In this document: piece by piece, positions 45,429 through 59,210 of the stretch | Position numbering within the stretch: position 1 is the stretch's first letter | Layout of the letters: every line of letters begins with the position of its first letter | Assembly (NCBI RefSeq): GCF_029227915.1 | Contig: NC_079883.1 | Coordinates: forward strand, 26,164,001 to 26,228,000 | Direction of reading: 5' to 3' | Source: Hydractinia symbiolongicarpus | Lineage: Eukaryota > Cnidaria > Hydrozoa > Anthoathecata > Hydractiniidae | Length of the DNA: 64,000 nucleotides | The notes under the pieces: model-generated | Databases searched by the model: none | What the model was told of the DNA's origin: nothing | What the model saw: only the letters and a program-made list of their open reading frames with translations | Position numbers and translations under genes: made by a program

Positions 45429-48400
45429 ATGTCTTCTTTCTTAGTCACCGATCAAGACGTCCAAGAATTTCAACGCCTTAAACGGATAGATGAAATTCAA
45501 AATATTTTGAAGGAAAATCCAGATAAGAACATAATACTAAAGGTCAGTCTACATTTAGTTAATTCTTACACAAGCTAATACAGAATTTAAAATTGGTAAA
45601 ATCACGATTGAATACCAGGCTTTGGAATTTAGAATAAGGAAACGAACATTTAAAACTAAAGCTAAGGTTAACGCGCGGGTTCAATTTGAAAATGGTATTA
45701 ATGGTTTACAGGTTTTTTTTTGTAAGAAAAATTTTTATAAGAAAATTTAAAGAAAATCTCCAGCTTCAGCGTGTTAAGTTCCAATTTTTAAAGACTTTGA
45801 TATTTCGGTCGCTAAATCATCATAACTTTCAAAAACACAACACAATCAAGTTTCTTTTTATAGTCCAATGTACATCCTAACAAGATTTATCTAAAAATAA
45901 CAAAAGACTTTAATGAATACAAAGAAAATATTAAAGAAAATTAAGCCTCAGGTCAAAAAACGGTTTTCTTATAAAAAGAAACGTGTATAAAAGAAATTTG
46001 TGAGAAAATGTTTTTTTTATAATACCTTACTAATAGTGTGTGCGTAGTTTAAAATAATGGCAATAATATAGGCAGAAGAACTTTGAATAAATCCCTGATT
46101 ACACTGCAATCTTTTGTAACTAAAGTCGGAAGTTAAATTTTTGCAATTATACTCATGTTTCTAAAGAAAAAACCTGTATATTTTGTTTTACAAAAAGTTA
46201 TTTCAGTTATTTCCAATCTAAGTTCATCTCATCTCATCTCATATAGTAAGTTCAGAATTAGCCCAGATTCTAGAAAATTTGCAGATTCAGCCATCTAACG
46301 CAATCATGCTTAAAAATATAAATGTTAAATTAGAAATAACAATATTGATAAGGCTTACTAATTTTATAAATGGAACTTATAAATATTTAATTTTTAGGAG
46401 TTTGTCAGAAATGCTGAAAATGCGGGAGCATCCAGAATTGTCTTCATCCACGATGAAAACGATCATCGTTTTATCAAAGGACAACATTTTTCTTCTGATA
46501 TTATTGCCGAGTCACAGGTACCTATGGATTTTAAGTAAAAATGTACATTCCCTTCTTGTTGTAATTATCTTCTTCATCATCAATACCACTTAGCATGCTT
46601 TGTTCATACTAGCATGGGAGGGTAGTTTATTCCTCTCTACTTGTTGACAAGGCAGTTGGTGCAACGTAATACTTTCCTACAAGAAAAACCTTTTATGCTA
46701 CGTAAGAAAACACTCCTGATCATATTGAAATAGAACTAATTCGTGCATTACTAATGGAATTCGCTCCGTGGTTCTCAGAACCGAGACCTGCAGACGAACC
46801 CACTACACTATGTGCGACACTTTATTATGATTTACACCTATACTTGCCCATCATGATCAAAGTTCCGATCGCAATAAAACATTCTCCGTTGAGATGGATA
46901 CACAGCTGTGTCATGATAAAGATTCATTTATAAACACTACTGACTCATCGGCTCTATAGCAGTCTTCCACCAAACTCTTTAATAAATTTAATAGGCGGCT
47001 AGAAGCTTAATATCTCCCATATGGTTTTTTTTGAGGGGCACATTTTGCGATTTTGAATGACTTGGTGTTTTTTTAGTATAAACAGGGGGATATCGTTTCG
47101 ACTATGAATTTTTACTTTGTGTTATCATTCTCTACATTTTCCATCTTTTTATGATAGGGACCAGCGTTGTATGTGTTTATGGATACCCTAATGACTCCTT
47201 CTGATTGGGATGAGCTGAGTTCAATCCACCGCAAATTATTGCGTGACGATTTCAACAAGAGAAGAAGATTTGGTGACAAGTTTCAATCTGTTTTTCATAT
47301 CAGTGGTGAGTTGTTCGTTTTCGCTGCATGTTTCACCTCACAAGCTGCATAATTACTTTCAATCTGGTCAGGTTGTTTTACAACACGAAACGACACGACA
47401 CAAATCGAAACGGCGCGATATAGTAATAAATGATACTTAATTTTGCCTTTTTCATGATGGAATGCGTTTTTGTCAATTTTTGTTTGTTTTGCAGATCAAA
47501 TGGTCGTGGCAAGTGGCAGCAGGATGGCGTATGTTGATCCACTAACACGCGTTCAGTCGGATCTTGAATATTTGGATTTTTCCCAATCTCGGGATAGAAT
47601 GCTGTTTGCTGATGTTTCACTATCAGATTTTAACTTGTTTAAAAAATTACCACCAAGATTTTCGCTTGATGCTGATGGTTTTTGTAATGGTACCTTATTT
47701 CGATTTCCTCTTCGACATGTACGAACGGAGCTGTCAAAAGCATGTTGCACGAAAGACCATCTAACAGTCCTATTTGAATCCTTTATAGACAATGGCCATT
47801 TAAATCTTTTGTTTGCAAAAAATCTGGAAACAATATCATTGTACAAGATCGGTACTAAAAAGAATACTCTTAAAGAGGTTTTTATGCTAAAAATAACTGA
47901 GGGATCTTCGCAACAATATCAACAGAAGAGAAAAGACTTTCATAATCTTATGAAAGGATGTACGGGAGAACAGAATCTCGGCGAGGAAGTGTTGAACCAT
48001 CATGTTAAAATAGAAGAACGAATACACGGCTTACGCAGTGTTTGCTCATACGATGTGAGCGAACAGTTTGGTTGCCATGGTGATCTCAACAATGTTGCTA
48101 TTAGTAACAATTTATTTTACAATCCCTACATCGCAGTTGCTATGCCAATGGATGACGTCGAGGCTGGTGTTGTGTGCAGTTCTGCAGAATTATTAAATCC
48201 AGCTCCCTCTGGATTCCCGGTTTATATAAATGGTGGCTTTGTCGATTCGTTAGATATATTGACGTGGAAAGATTCGGATTGGAACGACCTTTTGGTGAAG
48301 CATCTTCTTCCAATCGTTTATGTCAACTTGATGAAATTTATGATGCAGGAAGATAGAAAATTTGACTTGATCTACCAACTGTGGCCTGATCTAAATTACG

Positions 48401-51400
48401 TAAATCAAAAATGGCTGCCTTACTGCGGAAATATTTTAGCCAAACTAACAGCAATTCCAAGTATGTTTGTTGAAAACAAAAAAGAATGGGTGTTTATTAA
48501 AGACGCTGTTTTCATCAATGAAAGAAGTTTCAGATCAAGAAATCAACATCTTGCTGTGTTCAATTTTCTGGAGAGTTTAGCAATCAACGTTGTCAACGTT
48601 CCCGACCGTATTGTGAACACATTTAAAACGCATTTTAACGTAGTGAACAAAGAAAGTATACAATTACTACTTAAACATTATCCGCAGTATTACCATCAAC
48701 TGACTACTCCAGAGCAATCCCATGTCTTCTCGTTTGTCTTTCAAACTTTAAGCGATTTGAAGAACATAAGTGGTCTAATGTTGCTGCGTCTCGGAAATGG
48801 ACAATACTCGTGTATCCAACCACGAAGTGAACAAAATGCAATGTATCTTACAACAAATGTTGCAACGAAAGAAATCTTACCACGATGGAAAAATGTCGTG
48901 GACGAGGAAATGTTTTACAACAGAGAGATGTTGTTGACACTTGTTATAGCTGCAGCACGTTCAGGTAAATATTTTGTTGATAATTTAAAAAATGTTAAAG
49001 CGAGTTGTTGCTTCCTCGATATACTGTACATCAATTTGTCCCGTGAAATCTACAGTAGACAAATTCCCTGCATATATTCAGGTTGTAGGAAGCCATGCGT
49101 GAATTATTGATTTTGAGAATATTTTCAATGTAGGGAAATCAAAAGTCTAAGTTTCTAAATATACAGAACAAAGTTACTACATATTATTATTTTTAAAACT
49201 CTTTGATTATCCCATTTACCCCTAACTTTATTTGCAGGTCAAACGAACCTGGTGTTATTAGACAATTTCGAGAATGTCCGACACGCTGTAATATCAAACC
49301 TTCCACAACAATGGACGTCAACTAACCAAATTCTTGTGGAGTGGCCATTAAATGATCATACGTTCCCTGAAAAATCATGGCTGTCTTATTTCTGGAGGTA
49401 CGTCAAAACACAACGAATCCGTATGGAGAAGTTGGATGGTCTTCCTTTAATTCCAATTACACAACTTAGGAAGCAGTACTTGTATAAACTTTGTCAACCA
49501 CCTTTACTTATGTGCGATGGTTTATCAAATGGGTTGGAAGATTTCTTTCGTCAGATCGGTCTAATATTTTGTGACGGAAAGGAAATACCTTCATTGATAG
49601 ACGATTTGGTGTCTGCTGATAGATTACTACTACCAACTAATGGTGTTCTACAAGCTTTTCAGAATATTGGCGTGTATAAAGGAGTGGATATGATCAACGT
49701 GATGTTAGATAAATCATCTCCTGATGTACATCAATCTATTCTTGAAATTATATTACAATCCACTGAGGAAATACCTGCTGTGATTTGCGACTTAAATTTG
49801 TTGACGGCTGTTAACGGAAACACTCGTATCTCAATTAGGGATGGAAAAATTGTCAATACAGACGACGTTCCAAAAGTTTGGAATTGTGATTTTGGAAAAT
49901 TTGTTATCTCAGAGTCCATATCCGATATTGTTAACGGTCGATTGCATGACAGTTTGACATATTGGTCATTCGAAGATATCTCTGCCTTTGTCTTACAAAA
50001 TTATGAATTACTTTCTGAAGATGAGGTGGTTTCTTTCAACGAATTTCTTCTTCAAAGATTGCCGCAATGTGAAGTGTCAGAAATCTTCCTTGATACTTTA
50101 AAAAACAATATTTTTGTCACCAGTGAAGGAGTGCGTTGCCAACCTAAAGACTTGTTCGAACGCACAGAATTATTCGACCTTCTCTTTTCCGGAGAGGTAG
50201 GAAGGTTTCCTGATGAAAACTTTGACGCAGCAACATTGAAGCTGATTGGATTAAAATCAACAATTAATGACATCACTGTAGAGGACATTGGATCCAGCAT
50301 TCAAAGCATTATTAATTTATCTACACCCAGAGAAAGAATCACTGCAAAAGCTAAAGCCATACTATCCATCAGCTTTAAAAGAAAGTTTGACTTGGGCGGA
50401 TATATGGAATTTTCATGGATGCCGATTCAAGAACACCGTCCTACGGATTACCCTTCTTCACTGGAGTGGTTTGGAGGTCTGGAAAAGAGAGAAAGTGTTG
50501 TGCATTTAGAAGCCGTGGGTAACATATATGCGCCCAGGTTTAACCATTTAGTTGGTTCCGTCTCGTACATTGTTGATGAGGAATTAACTGAAGAACTCCA
50601 AAAGCTTCATTTTATAGCTGTTCCAACGTTAGATACTGTTCTATCACACTTGGAAAAGATTCACGACATAGAAGATTTTGCTGAGGAGGAAACACTCCTT
50701 TATTGCAAGATGATCTTTGACGTGTATAAATATCTAGCTTTGTTTGATGTCAACGATGTTGCAAGTCGTTTCAAAGAAAACAATTTCAAGATATGGCAAG
50801 GTAAATCCTTTTTATCTTATGACCAGATTTCACTGGCGGAAACGAAAGTTGATGTGAGTCCCTACTTCGAGTTGCTGCCAAAAACGTTCCCGAAAAGTTT
50901 TAAACAGGTCCTGCAAAAACTGGGTTGCTGTGGCGAGACAGAAGAGACAGTGTATGTTGAAGTTCTAGGAAAAATGAAGGTAAAATATGATGAAGTCGGC
51001 CACGAGACTAGCGACGCTGATTTAAAGCTCGCTTTGAAAATTACAACAGCCTTAGCAGGAAAAGCACTGGATGATGAAGTTAAATCGTCAATATTTATCC
51101 CAGTGGAGTCAGAAACACTAAAATTTTGTTTAGTTAAGGATTGCTTCTATTTTGACTTTAAAGAAGACACAAGTACTGAGCACATCAAAGATTTCAACAT
51201 AGTGCATCGTAAGTTAGGTAGAAAGATTGCTGATCAACTTGGCGTGCCCTATTTAGTATGCGAAAAAATGATCTCAGATGTCAGTTCTAGCAAAAATCAG
51301 GAAATTTTAATATCGCGTATAAAGAATAACATAGATGAACAATCTAGCGAGACCGCATTGCCGGTCCAACTCATTCGAAACGGCGACAGTATTGGTGCTA

Positions 51401-54400
51401 CGAAAGTTTGTTTCTTATTCGATGAACGACAAAACAAGAATTTTAAAACAGCGTTAATAGATGGAGGCATGAAAGATTGGCAAGGTCCTGCTCTTTGGGT
51501 GTATTTTAATACATGTTTCAAAGACGAAGATTTCCAAATTCTAAGTGACAATTGCACTGGGAAATCAAAGACGCGAGATTTTCATGCAGTATACAGCATA
51601 ACTGACGTCCCAAGTTATTTCAGTGGAGACACAATGTTAATAGTTGATCCACATATGAAGTATCTCGGGAAGGCTTGCGAACAGAAAAATATACATGCCG
51701 TCAAAATTCCTATAACGCCATCCAATGTTAATGCAAAGAAATTCTCAGATCAGTTTAAACCGTTTCATGGAATATTTGGCGCATGCGTAGATTACAGTAA
51801 CGAAAACGTGAAACAGTTTGACGGAACTCTCATCAGGTTACCATTAAGGAATGACACTACAGCGGCTAAAAGCAAACTGAAGCAAGACTTAGTGGACATG
51901 AAATTGTTGTTTGAGGGTGTGAAGCGTTTGTTGAGTGACTTACTTCTCTTCACTAAACATGTATGTTCGGTTGAGATACTTTACTTGAATGCAGAATCCA
52001 AATCGTTCGCAGAAAATCTTACACTCTGTTCTGTGCATAGAAATATTATCTTGCCTCAAAATAAGATGGATAATCAAGACATATCAGGCAATGAGGAGAT
52101 CGAAGAAAGAATGTCGTGTGTCGAAATACAAGGTGAAGATGATAAAACAAAAAAATGGTATGTTGCGCGCGATGACCAGTCAAGCGAATCAAATAGTGCA
52201 GTAGCTATTGGATACGAAGAGAAAGAGGATGGGACAGTGACGCTGGTGACAGATGCTGAAATAAACAACATCTACTCCTTCTTACCACTGCAAGTTAAAA
52301 GTTTCTTGCCTGTTTCTATACACGACGCTAGGTTAAGTGTTGCTGCTATAGCAAGTGGAAAAGTTGAGAAAGAGATAAGTCGTAAAATAGTAGAGTTATA
52401 TCTCAAGTTAATTGTCCAACTGTGTAAACAGTTTCCTGGGTGGTCATTGAAAGAATGGATTCAAATGTTTCCCCTGCAGAATCATGTCCAGCTTCCATTT
52501 GTATTTGATATAGCGCAGCAGGTAACAAAACATTTGTGCACGTGCAGCGAAGCTGTCATTCCGATTGGTGGAAACGTGTGGATGAAGTGGGATAATGTCA
52601 GATTTCTAACGAAAACGTTTGATCAGAAATTAACTAGATTAGTTCTATCCTATATGAATTGGTATTACAAACAGTCAAATCAGAAAGAGTTGGTGTGTGT
52701 CGAGTTATCAGACGAATTTACAAGATTATTTCCAGATGAAGTTTCCAAGCATACTGTAAACGAAGAAAATTTCCTTGGTGTATTTTTCAAATCTTTACAC
52801 TGGGATGGGGTAGATCAGAAAGTGCGAGATGAAATCTTGAGCTTTTTGTTAAACGAATATATAGTGCACAAAAAGCTGAGAAAATACCTGTCTTCTACAC
52901 CTTGCATCCCTACCCAACCACGTGGTAGGCTACGCTTACCAAGTGAGCTTGTTATGCCAGACAGTAGAGTTGGGGTACTGTATCATACTAATGAGGAAGT
53001 ATTTCCAGAAACTAGCTTTCAAACTTCCACCTTGCAAGCGTTGGGCATGGTTGCAGTTACACTGTCGTGGGAGAGATTGATTAAAAGAATTAAGTCTGTT
53101 TGGTTGTTAGCTCAAAATAAAGACGACATACCCTGCGCTATCTTACGAAGTCAATACCTCGTGCAGTTTATCGAGGAGAAGTTACAAAGAGATAACCTGT
53201 CTGACGAAGCACGCAACGAGCTGCTACATGAACCGTTCATACCAGTGTTAAAGAAAACAGACGACTCGTTGTTTTCGAGTTGGTATATGGATGAACGTAT
53301 GTTTGCTTCAATAGGTGAGGTGTATCCTTCCAAATATAAGGATATTGCGTGTTTATCTGTCCTCCTTTGTGGTGAAGCTTTTGATAAAATTGTGATGAAA
53401 CTAAAACCAGGTTGTGCGCCTGCAATAGACACAGTAAAACTGCAAATGGTCAAATTAAACGAAATTCACGAAGCTGGTTGTAAAGATGATCCTAGATTTA
53501 TACACACGTTACAAACCTTTTACGATTACTTGAAGCACGATGTAAAAAACGTCCCATATGAAGAGCTGAAAAACCTCAAAGTACTATACACTAATACTGG
53601 TGAACTTGCTCTTCCTCATCGAATGTATTTTGAAGTTTCCCAGGAGATTCCCAACTATATACACCAACTTCCAGCGCTTTTGAGGCTTAAATTTCCCGAT
53701 GTAATGTTGAATCTTGGTGTAAGAAAGCATTGTGATGTTAACACTTACGTGCAAGTGTTACAAGAAGTCAAAGAAGACTTCACATCCCGTCTACCTGAGA
53801 GTATCTTGCACACAGTTTTGTACCGCGTCCTGCCACAAATGATTACCGCTGATTGTTCCGGAGACATTTTTCTACCGGACAGATCTGGTGTTATGCGAAA
53901 CGTCAGAGATATGTATTTTACGGAACAGGTTTTGCTACATGGTCAACAATCTGATCAATTCATCCACGAAGGAATTTCAAAATCACTTAGTTGTCGTCTC
54001 GGCATTCGGCAGTATCAAAGACCACAAAATGCAATACAACTCGCATCTGATGGCGGAAATCTTGTAAGTTCACCTTCTTTATTTAGAGCGGATTTTGTGC
54101 CAAATACTCCTATTCAGGATGTACTGAAAGAAATGCTGTTTAACGCTGACGATGCAGCTTGTACAGAAGTTGAATTTGTACTCGATTCTAGACACCGTGT
54201 CGCTCAAACTGATTTATGCAACCAATGGAAAGAGATGCTAGGACCAGCGTTAATATTAAAAACGAACAGTGTGTTCACGAAGGATAACCTCCAGTCTTTT
54301 CCATCTTTAAACAGAATTAACTGCGATGTTCTAACTACAGGAATGTACGGTCGCGGCGACGTTGTAGCTTGCGCGATCACTGATTATCCGTCCGTCCTAA

Positions 54401-57400
54401 CACATGTTGCTGCGTGTAACAGCGTGTTAAAGATAGTCGATTGCAACGCTTTGTCCGACGACAACGCCATAGAATCTGGGTATTTTTTCCTTGAAAACGC
54501 ATACAACTGCGAGGAAGTAAAAGAAACTTTTTTGGTGGAAAGTTTAAATCCAACTGATTCAAAGGATGTCACTTTGTTTCGCTTTCCCTTGAGGACTGAG
54601 AACATGGCGTATCAATCTCAAGTTTCTAATAATGTAACAACAATTGACGATATGAAGGAAATTATTGGGGCTTTCTTGAAAGATGTGCCAGGTTTTCTTT
54701 TATTACTAAGACATGTCGAAAAGCTATCCTTCAGTGTTATTGACGAAAATGGAAAAGTTGCAAGTAATGATTTTCGTCTGCGAAAATATGGCGCAAGCAA
54801 GCAAAAAGTAAAGAATTTCCAAAACTTTGAAAAAAAACTTCATCGAAACTTAGGAAATGTCACGCATTTGACGCGCGAGTCACAGCGTATATTGTACAAC
54901 GCGTGTCTGCAACACACCTCTTCAACTGATACTCACGTTCATCACGTAAATATGCTGAAGCAAGTTGGTTTTTCTGACTTGACCGATTTGGACTCATCTA
55001 TCGTGTCATTGGTTGAAAACAACGAATTGAAATTAATACCAATGGGTGTGGTAGTTTCCATTTTGGAAGACAACGCATGTCCATACTGTGAAAGTGTGTC
55101 AACTTGTAACCCGGATGAGCTGTTTCATGCTGCAGATAATTTCTATAAGGGTCTGTTAAATAACGAATTAAAAGATTGTATATTCGGTGGAAATTTTGTT
55201 TTGAATGCGCAAGAACAATCGTACGGATCAAGTGGAGAGTTAAAGCAAGAATGGAATCGGCATGTTTTGAAAAACTGCGTGGTACCTTGTTATGTCGAAC
55301 ATGTGGTAACTTCAGCAGAAAGGTTAGCAGTTGAGGATGTAGGTACTTCAGAAGAAATGCTACAAAAGGTCAACAGTTTTTATCAACTATTTCCATCACT
55401 AGAAGATTTCAACCCTTATGATTTTTGGGATAGTTTCGTTGAGGAGTTCTACCGACAAATTTTAAGTAAACGCGTATTATCTGTTTTAAAAGTTGAAGAA
55501 AACTGTCTGGCCTTCTACACCCCGAAAGAATACTTGGTATATATACCAGCAACAAGAGAACATTCATTCATGTGTGTTAAATCACAACTTCTTTGTGTTC
55601 TTCAGCGATGTATGATCACAACAGATGTATTACCAGAAAGAATTACTTCAAATATTGAAAAATACGGAACTTCCTTAACCAAGGTAACGCCTGCGTTGGT
55701 GCGAGAACAGTTAAATAAAGTTAAAAATTCAATTTTGCCAGCACAAGGAGAGAACAGAAAAGTGAGCGCTTCTATCTTTCAAAACATTGAAGATACTTTA
55801 ACTTTACTGCGCTACTGCTTAAGTGAGGATAATAACGTAGAAGAACTTCCACTTTGTATAGCTGCAGATGGGAGCATCTCAGAATTTTCATCAAAGAAAC
55901 CCCTCTTCTTTACGCGATTCAGCAACATATTTGTAGATCATAAAGGCTTGTTTGTTCATCCTCTACTTTTTCAAACTTTATTGGAAGTTAAACGTGATTG
56001 GAGTGAACAAGCTTCCTTTAAAGATCTAACATTTGAAGCATTTTTGGAGCTCTTTGAGGAGTATGTTCCTACAGGAAGCTATTTGAACAGTTCATCGTTT
56101 GCTAGTGGTGTTGAGCTACCAACAGAAGAATGGCTGAACAGGGTGTGGATGTACCTACTCGAAACAAATGACGACCGTGATCAAATGTTTCACAGCATCT
56201 CAAGCTTGCCGTTGCTACTCACAACATACAAGGATAAAAAAATGCTACTTCCAGTTGGTAGAGGAAAGGCCATTATGTTTTGTGACGACTGCAACGATGA
56301 CAGTCAAGATTTGATGAAAGCATATGGAGATGGTCTACTTGAAGCAAGTCACATTTTTGATTATGAGATAGCTAAGCACATTTTCGGTTGTGTGAATGTT
56401 GCTGAAAATTACATCGATGCAATGTTGCTGTCTTTTGAATGTGGAAATAACAAACCACCAACACCGTATCAAGCTCGACTTATACTTGAGCATTTAAACC
56501 AACAAGTAAAAGAACTTGGTGAAAATTATGTATTGAAACTGTGTTCGTTACCATTGTTTGAAAGATTGGATGGACAGATGGGCGATGCAGTTGGCGAGGT
56601 GTTCTTTTTAGAGAGAGACGTTCCACCTATTGCTAAAGAATTCCTTAAAGATGACAGAAAAGATCTGCTTTTAAAAACGACTGATACTCTGAAAAACTTG
56701 TTTCTCTCGCTTCATTTTAATTCATTAGACTCTTTGAGTGTCTATAAAAAATACATTTTTCCAGTCATAGATAGACTCACTGATGAGAAAGTTATGGAAC
56801 ACATGCAATTTCTTAAGAACGAGGTACTTCCTAATAAAACTAATGAGTTACTCAATGCTTTAGCAGCAGTAAAGTTTGTTCCGACGCAATGTGGAGAAAG
56901 GAAGTGCGTTACTGAACTGCATGACCCCAACATAGAGTTGTTCACTCTACTGCTTTCTAAAGATGACTTTCCGTCAGATATCTACGTAGAAGGTGATTGG
57001 TTGATTTTTTTAAAATCGATTGGTTTAAAAACTAAGGTCACTGTTGACTTATTTGTCAAGTTTGCCAAGCATGTCGAAGGAATGAAGGATTTGCAAGAAG
57101 CAACGAAACTATCAAAAAAGCTATGTGAAGAGTTGTCGGAGAGCGACTTATTTTTGACCGCGAAAGAAGCCTTGTCGAAAATTAAATCCATTAATTTCAT
57201 AATACCATACAAAATTAATGAGCGTTTTGAAAAGATTTCGGCCAGCAAAAACTTAAACCAGAAGAAGATCTGCTTCAATAACTCCTCGATTCAAGAATAT
57301 GAAAAGCTACTCTGGACAACAACCACAATTCTTCCCAAGTACGCTGTGAGTACAATACACCAAGCTACCCAACTTGGTGTTATGTGTCCCGCACAGGACA

Positions 57401-59210
57401 AGCAACCAGGGTCAAACATTTTCATAGATAGAGTTATCCAGCATATTAAAAACATCACTGAATCGATAACAAGCACAGATACAGCGACACACAAGAAGCT
57501 GAAAGAAGAAGACGGAGAGGTGATTGTTGATATATTAAGTTCGTTTTACAAATTTGTAGCTGATACAGGTTCTGTGACACAAGATATCGCTCGCATGTGT
57601 GGTGAAATAAGCTGTATATTAGTTTGCCATAGTAACGCCATCGATATCCCATCCAGAGCATTTCTTTGTAATGATACCCAGCTTTCACCTTATTTGAATC
57701 CGGTTTTTCCCGGATTTGAAAATCAATCTGGCGCTCTAGCAAAGATTGGTTGCGCGAAGCATCCAACTGCTAAATCCTATTGTGACATGCTTGCTTCGGT
57801 CCATTTAAAAATTGGTGGAAATGCACTTGATAATTCAGATTTTCGCTTGGTAAAAATAGCTTTGTTTCAACTCAGTGAAAGTTTGAAAGAGGTAAAAGAG
57901 AGTGAATTGAAGGGTGTGGAATTGTTTCTTCCAACTTCGGCTATTAGACAAGATGAAATGCGAATGACAATATCTAAGCAAGCCATTTTTATCAACGACT
58001 TGGAGATGCTAATAAGATTGAAATATTGCAAAGAACAAGTTCTATTGCTCTCTTATGAAGATGATAAAAATAAAAACGATAGATTATCATTTAATCAAAG
58101 TTTGTATGAACGCTTACCGTTGGAACTAAAGCCGAAATTAATCACGGAGGTGGTGATTGAATTCGTTGCAACCTGCCAGCAAGTCACAGTTAATCAAGAC
58201 CACGTTAGTATGAAAGTTAAATCCGTTTTGCAGTCACCGTTGTTTTTAAAAAGTTTAGCACGGCTTGTTATGGACCGGGAGACAAATTCTGGAATGCGCA
58301 AAAATACTTTTCAAATGTTTAAGAATGCGAAAATAATAGTCGTGAAAGATTTAGTAACTAGTTTGACTTATCGAGGAGAAGTTATACTCGATAGTAAAAC
58401 GAAAAAAATTTTTTTCGTTCAGAAGACTGAAACTGGTTTAGTTGTTTACGTTGCAGAGTCTGCTGTGGAAAGTAACTTCGACAAAATACCTCCCCTGATT
58501 TTTCAACTTTTCTGCGAAATCTTCAAGCAAAAAGAAAATGTTTTCTTGCAGTTATTTCATCCGCCCCCTGATGGTCTGGAAAAGTTACTCGAACAGAATG
58601 ATATCAGGACTGTGATTGATATGGCTGAAGTTGTGAATTTCGATCAAATTGCCTGGATGGAGCAAGACATTGTCGAATTTAATAAAAATGAAGCGGTTAT
58701 CGTCAGAGCAAAAAAGGATCAAACGAAATACTGTTACGGAAAAATTGTTGCAGTTGAAAAGCATACAAACAAAGCGTTGGCAGAGTGTCAAGTCAAGATA
58801 TTTGAAAATATTACAGAAACTATCAAAGCGATGCATTTGTACAGATATGATGTTGTTGGAGGTCTGAATGCAGAAACGAAAACAACAAAAAATAAAAGTG
58901 CAAAAGATCAAGAAGCGGAGATCAGTTCAATGTTGACATGCAGCCAAGATGAAGAAGAAGTAAAGATAATTTCACGTAGGTTGTACATGAAACATTTTAC
59001 AAATGACTCGAAAGAGTCACCTCTGTTTAACCATGTGCAAAAAGAAATAAAAAAGTTAAACAAAGAAATAGAAAAAGAATTCTCTGCATGGAACCACGAA
59101 GCTAAAATTTTAAAGGTAAGTGTAAAATGTATATTTTGTCGTTATTTTCTTACCTGGAATGTTTACACATTTTATGGACTCTGAACATTTTTTTTTAGCT
59201 CCGTAGATGA
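45429..59210 (+). CDS. SACS-like: Sacsin-like giant protein with three SRR units, 6 exons
   Basis: Sacsins are giant co-chaperone-like proteins built from Hsp90-ATPase-like sacsin repeat regions (SRR). Exons: 45429-45542, 46398-46517, 47158-47305, 47495-48964, 49238-59115, 59199-59210; 11742 nt, 3913 residues (human 4579), all in phase. SRR1 begins at once (RIDEIQNILKENPDKNIILK, then FVRNAENAGASRIVF, GPALYVFMDTLMTPSDWDEL). SRR2 starts near 51340 (QLIRNGDS, WQGPALWVYFNTCFKDED). SRR3 starts near 54090 (EMLFNADDAACTEVEFVLD). The C-terminus resembles the J-domain region (ISRRLYMK-HFTND), but HPD is lost. No N-terminal ubiquitin-like domain and no C-terminal HEPN domain are found; the last exon adds only three codons and a stop. 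A family member or paralogue rather than a strict sacsin orthologue. Confidence 0.88.
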
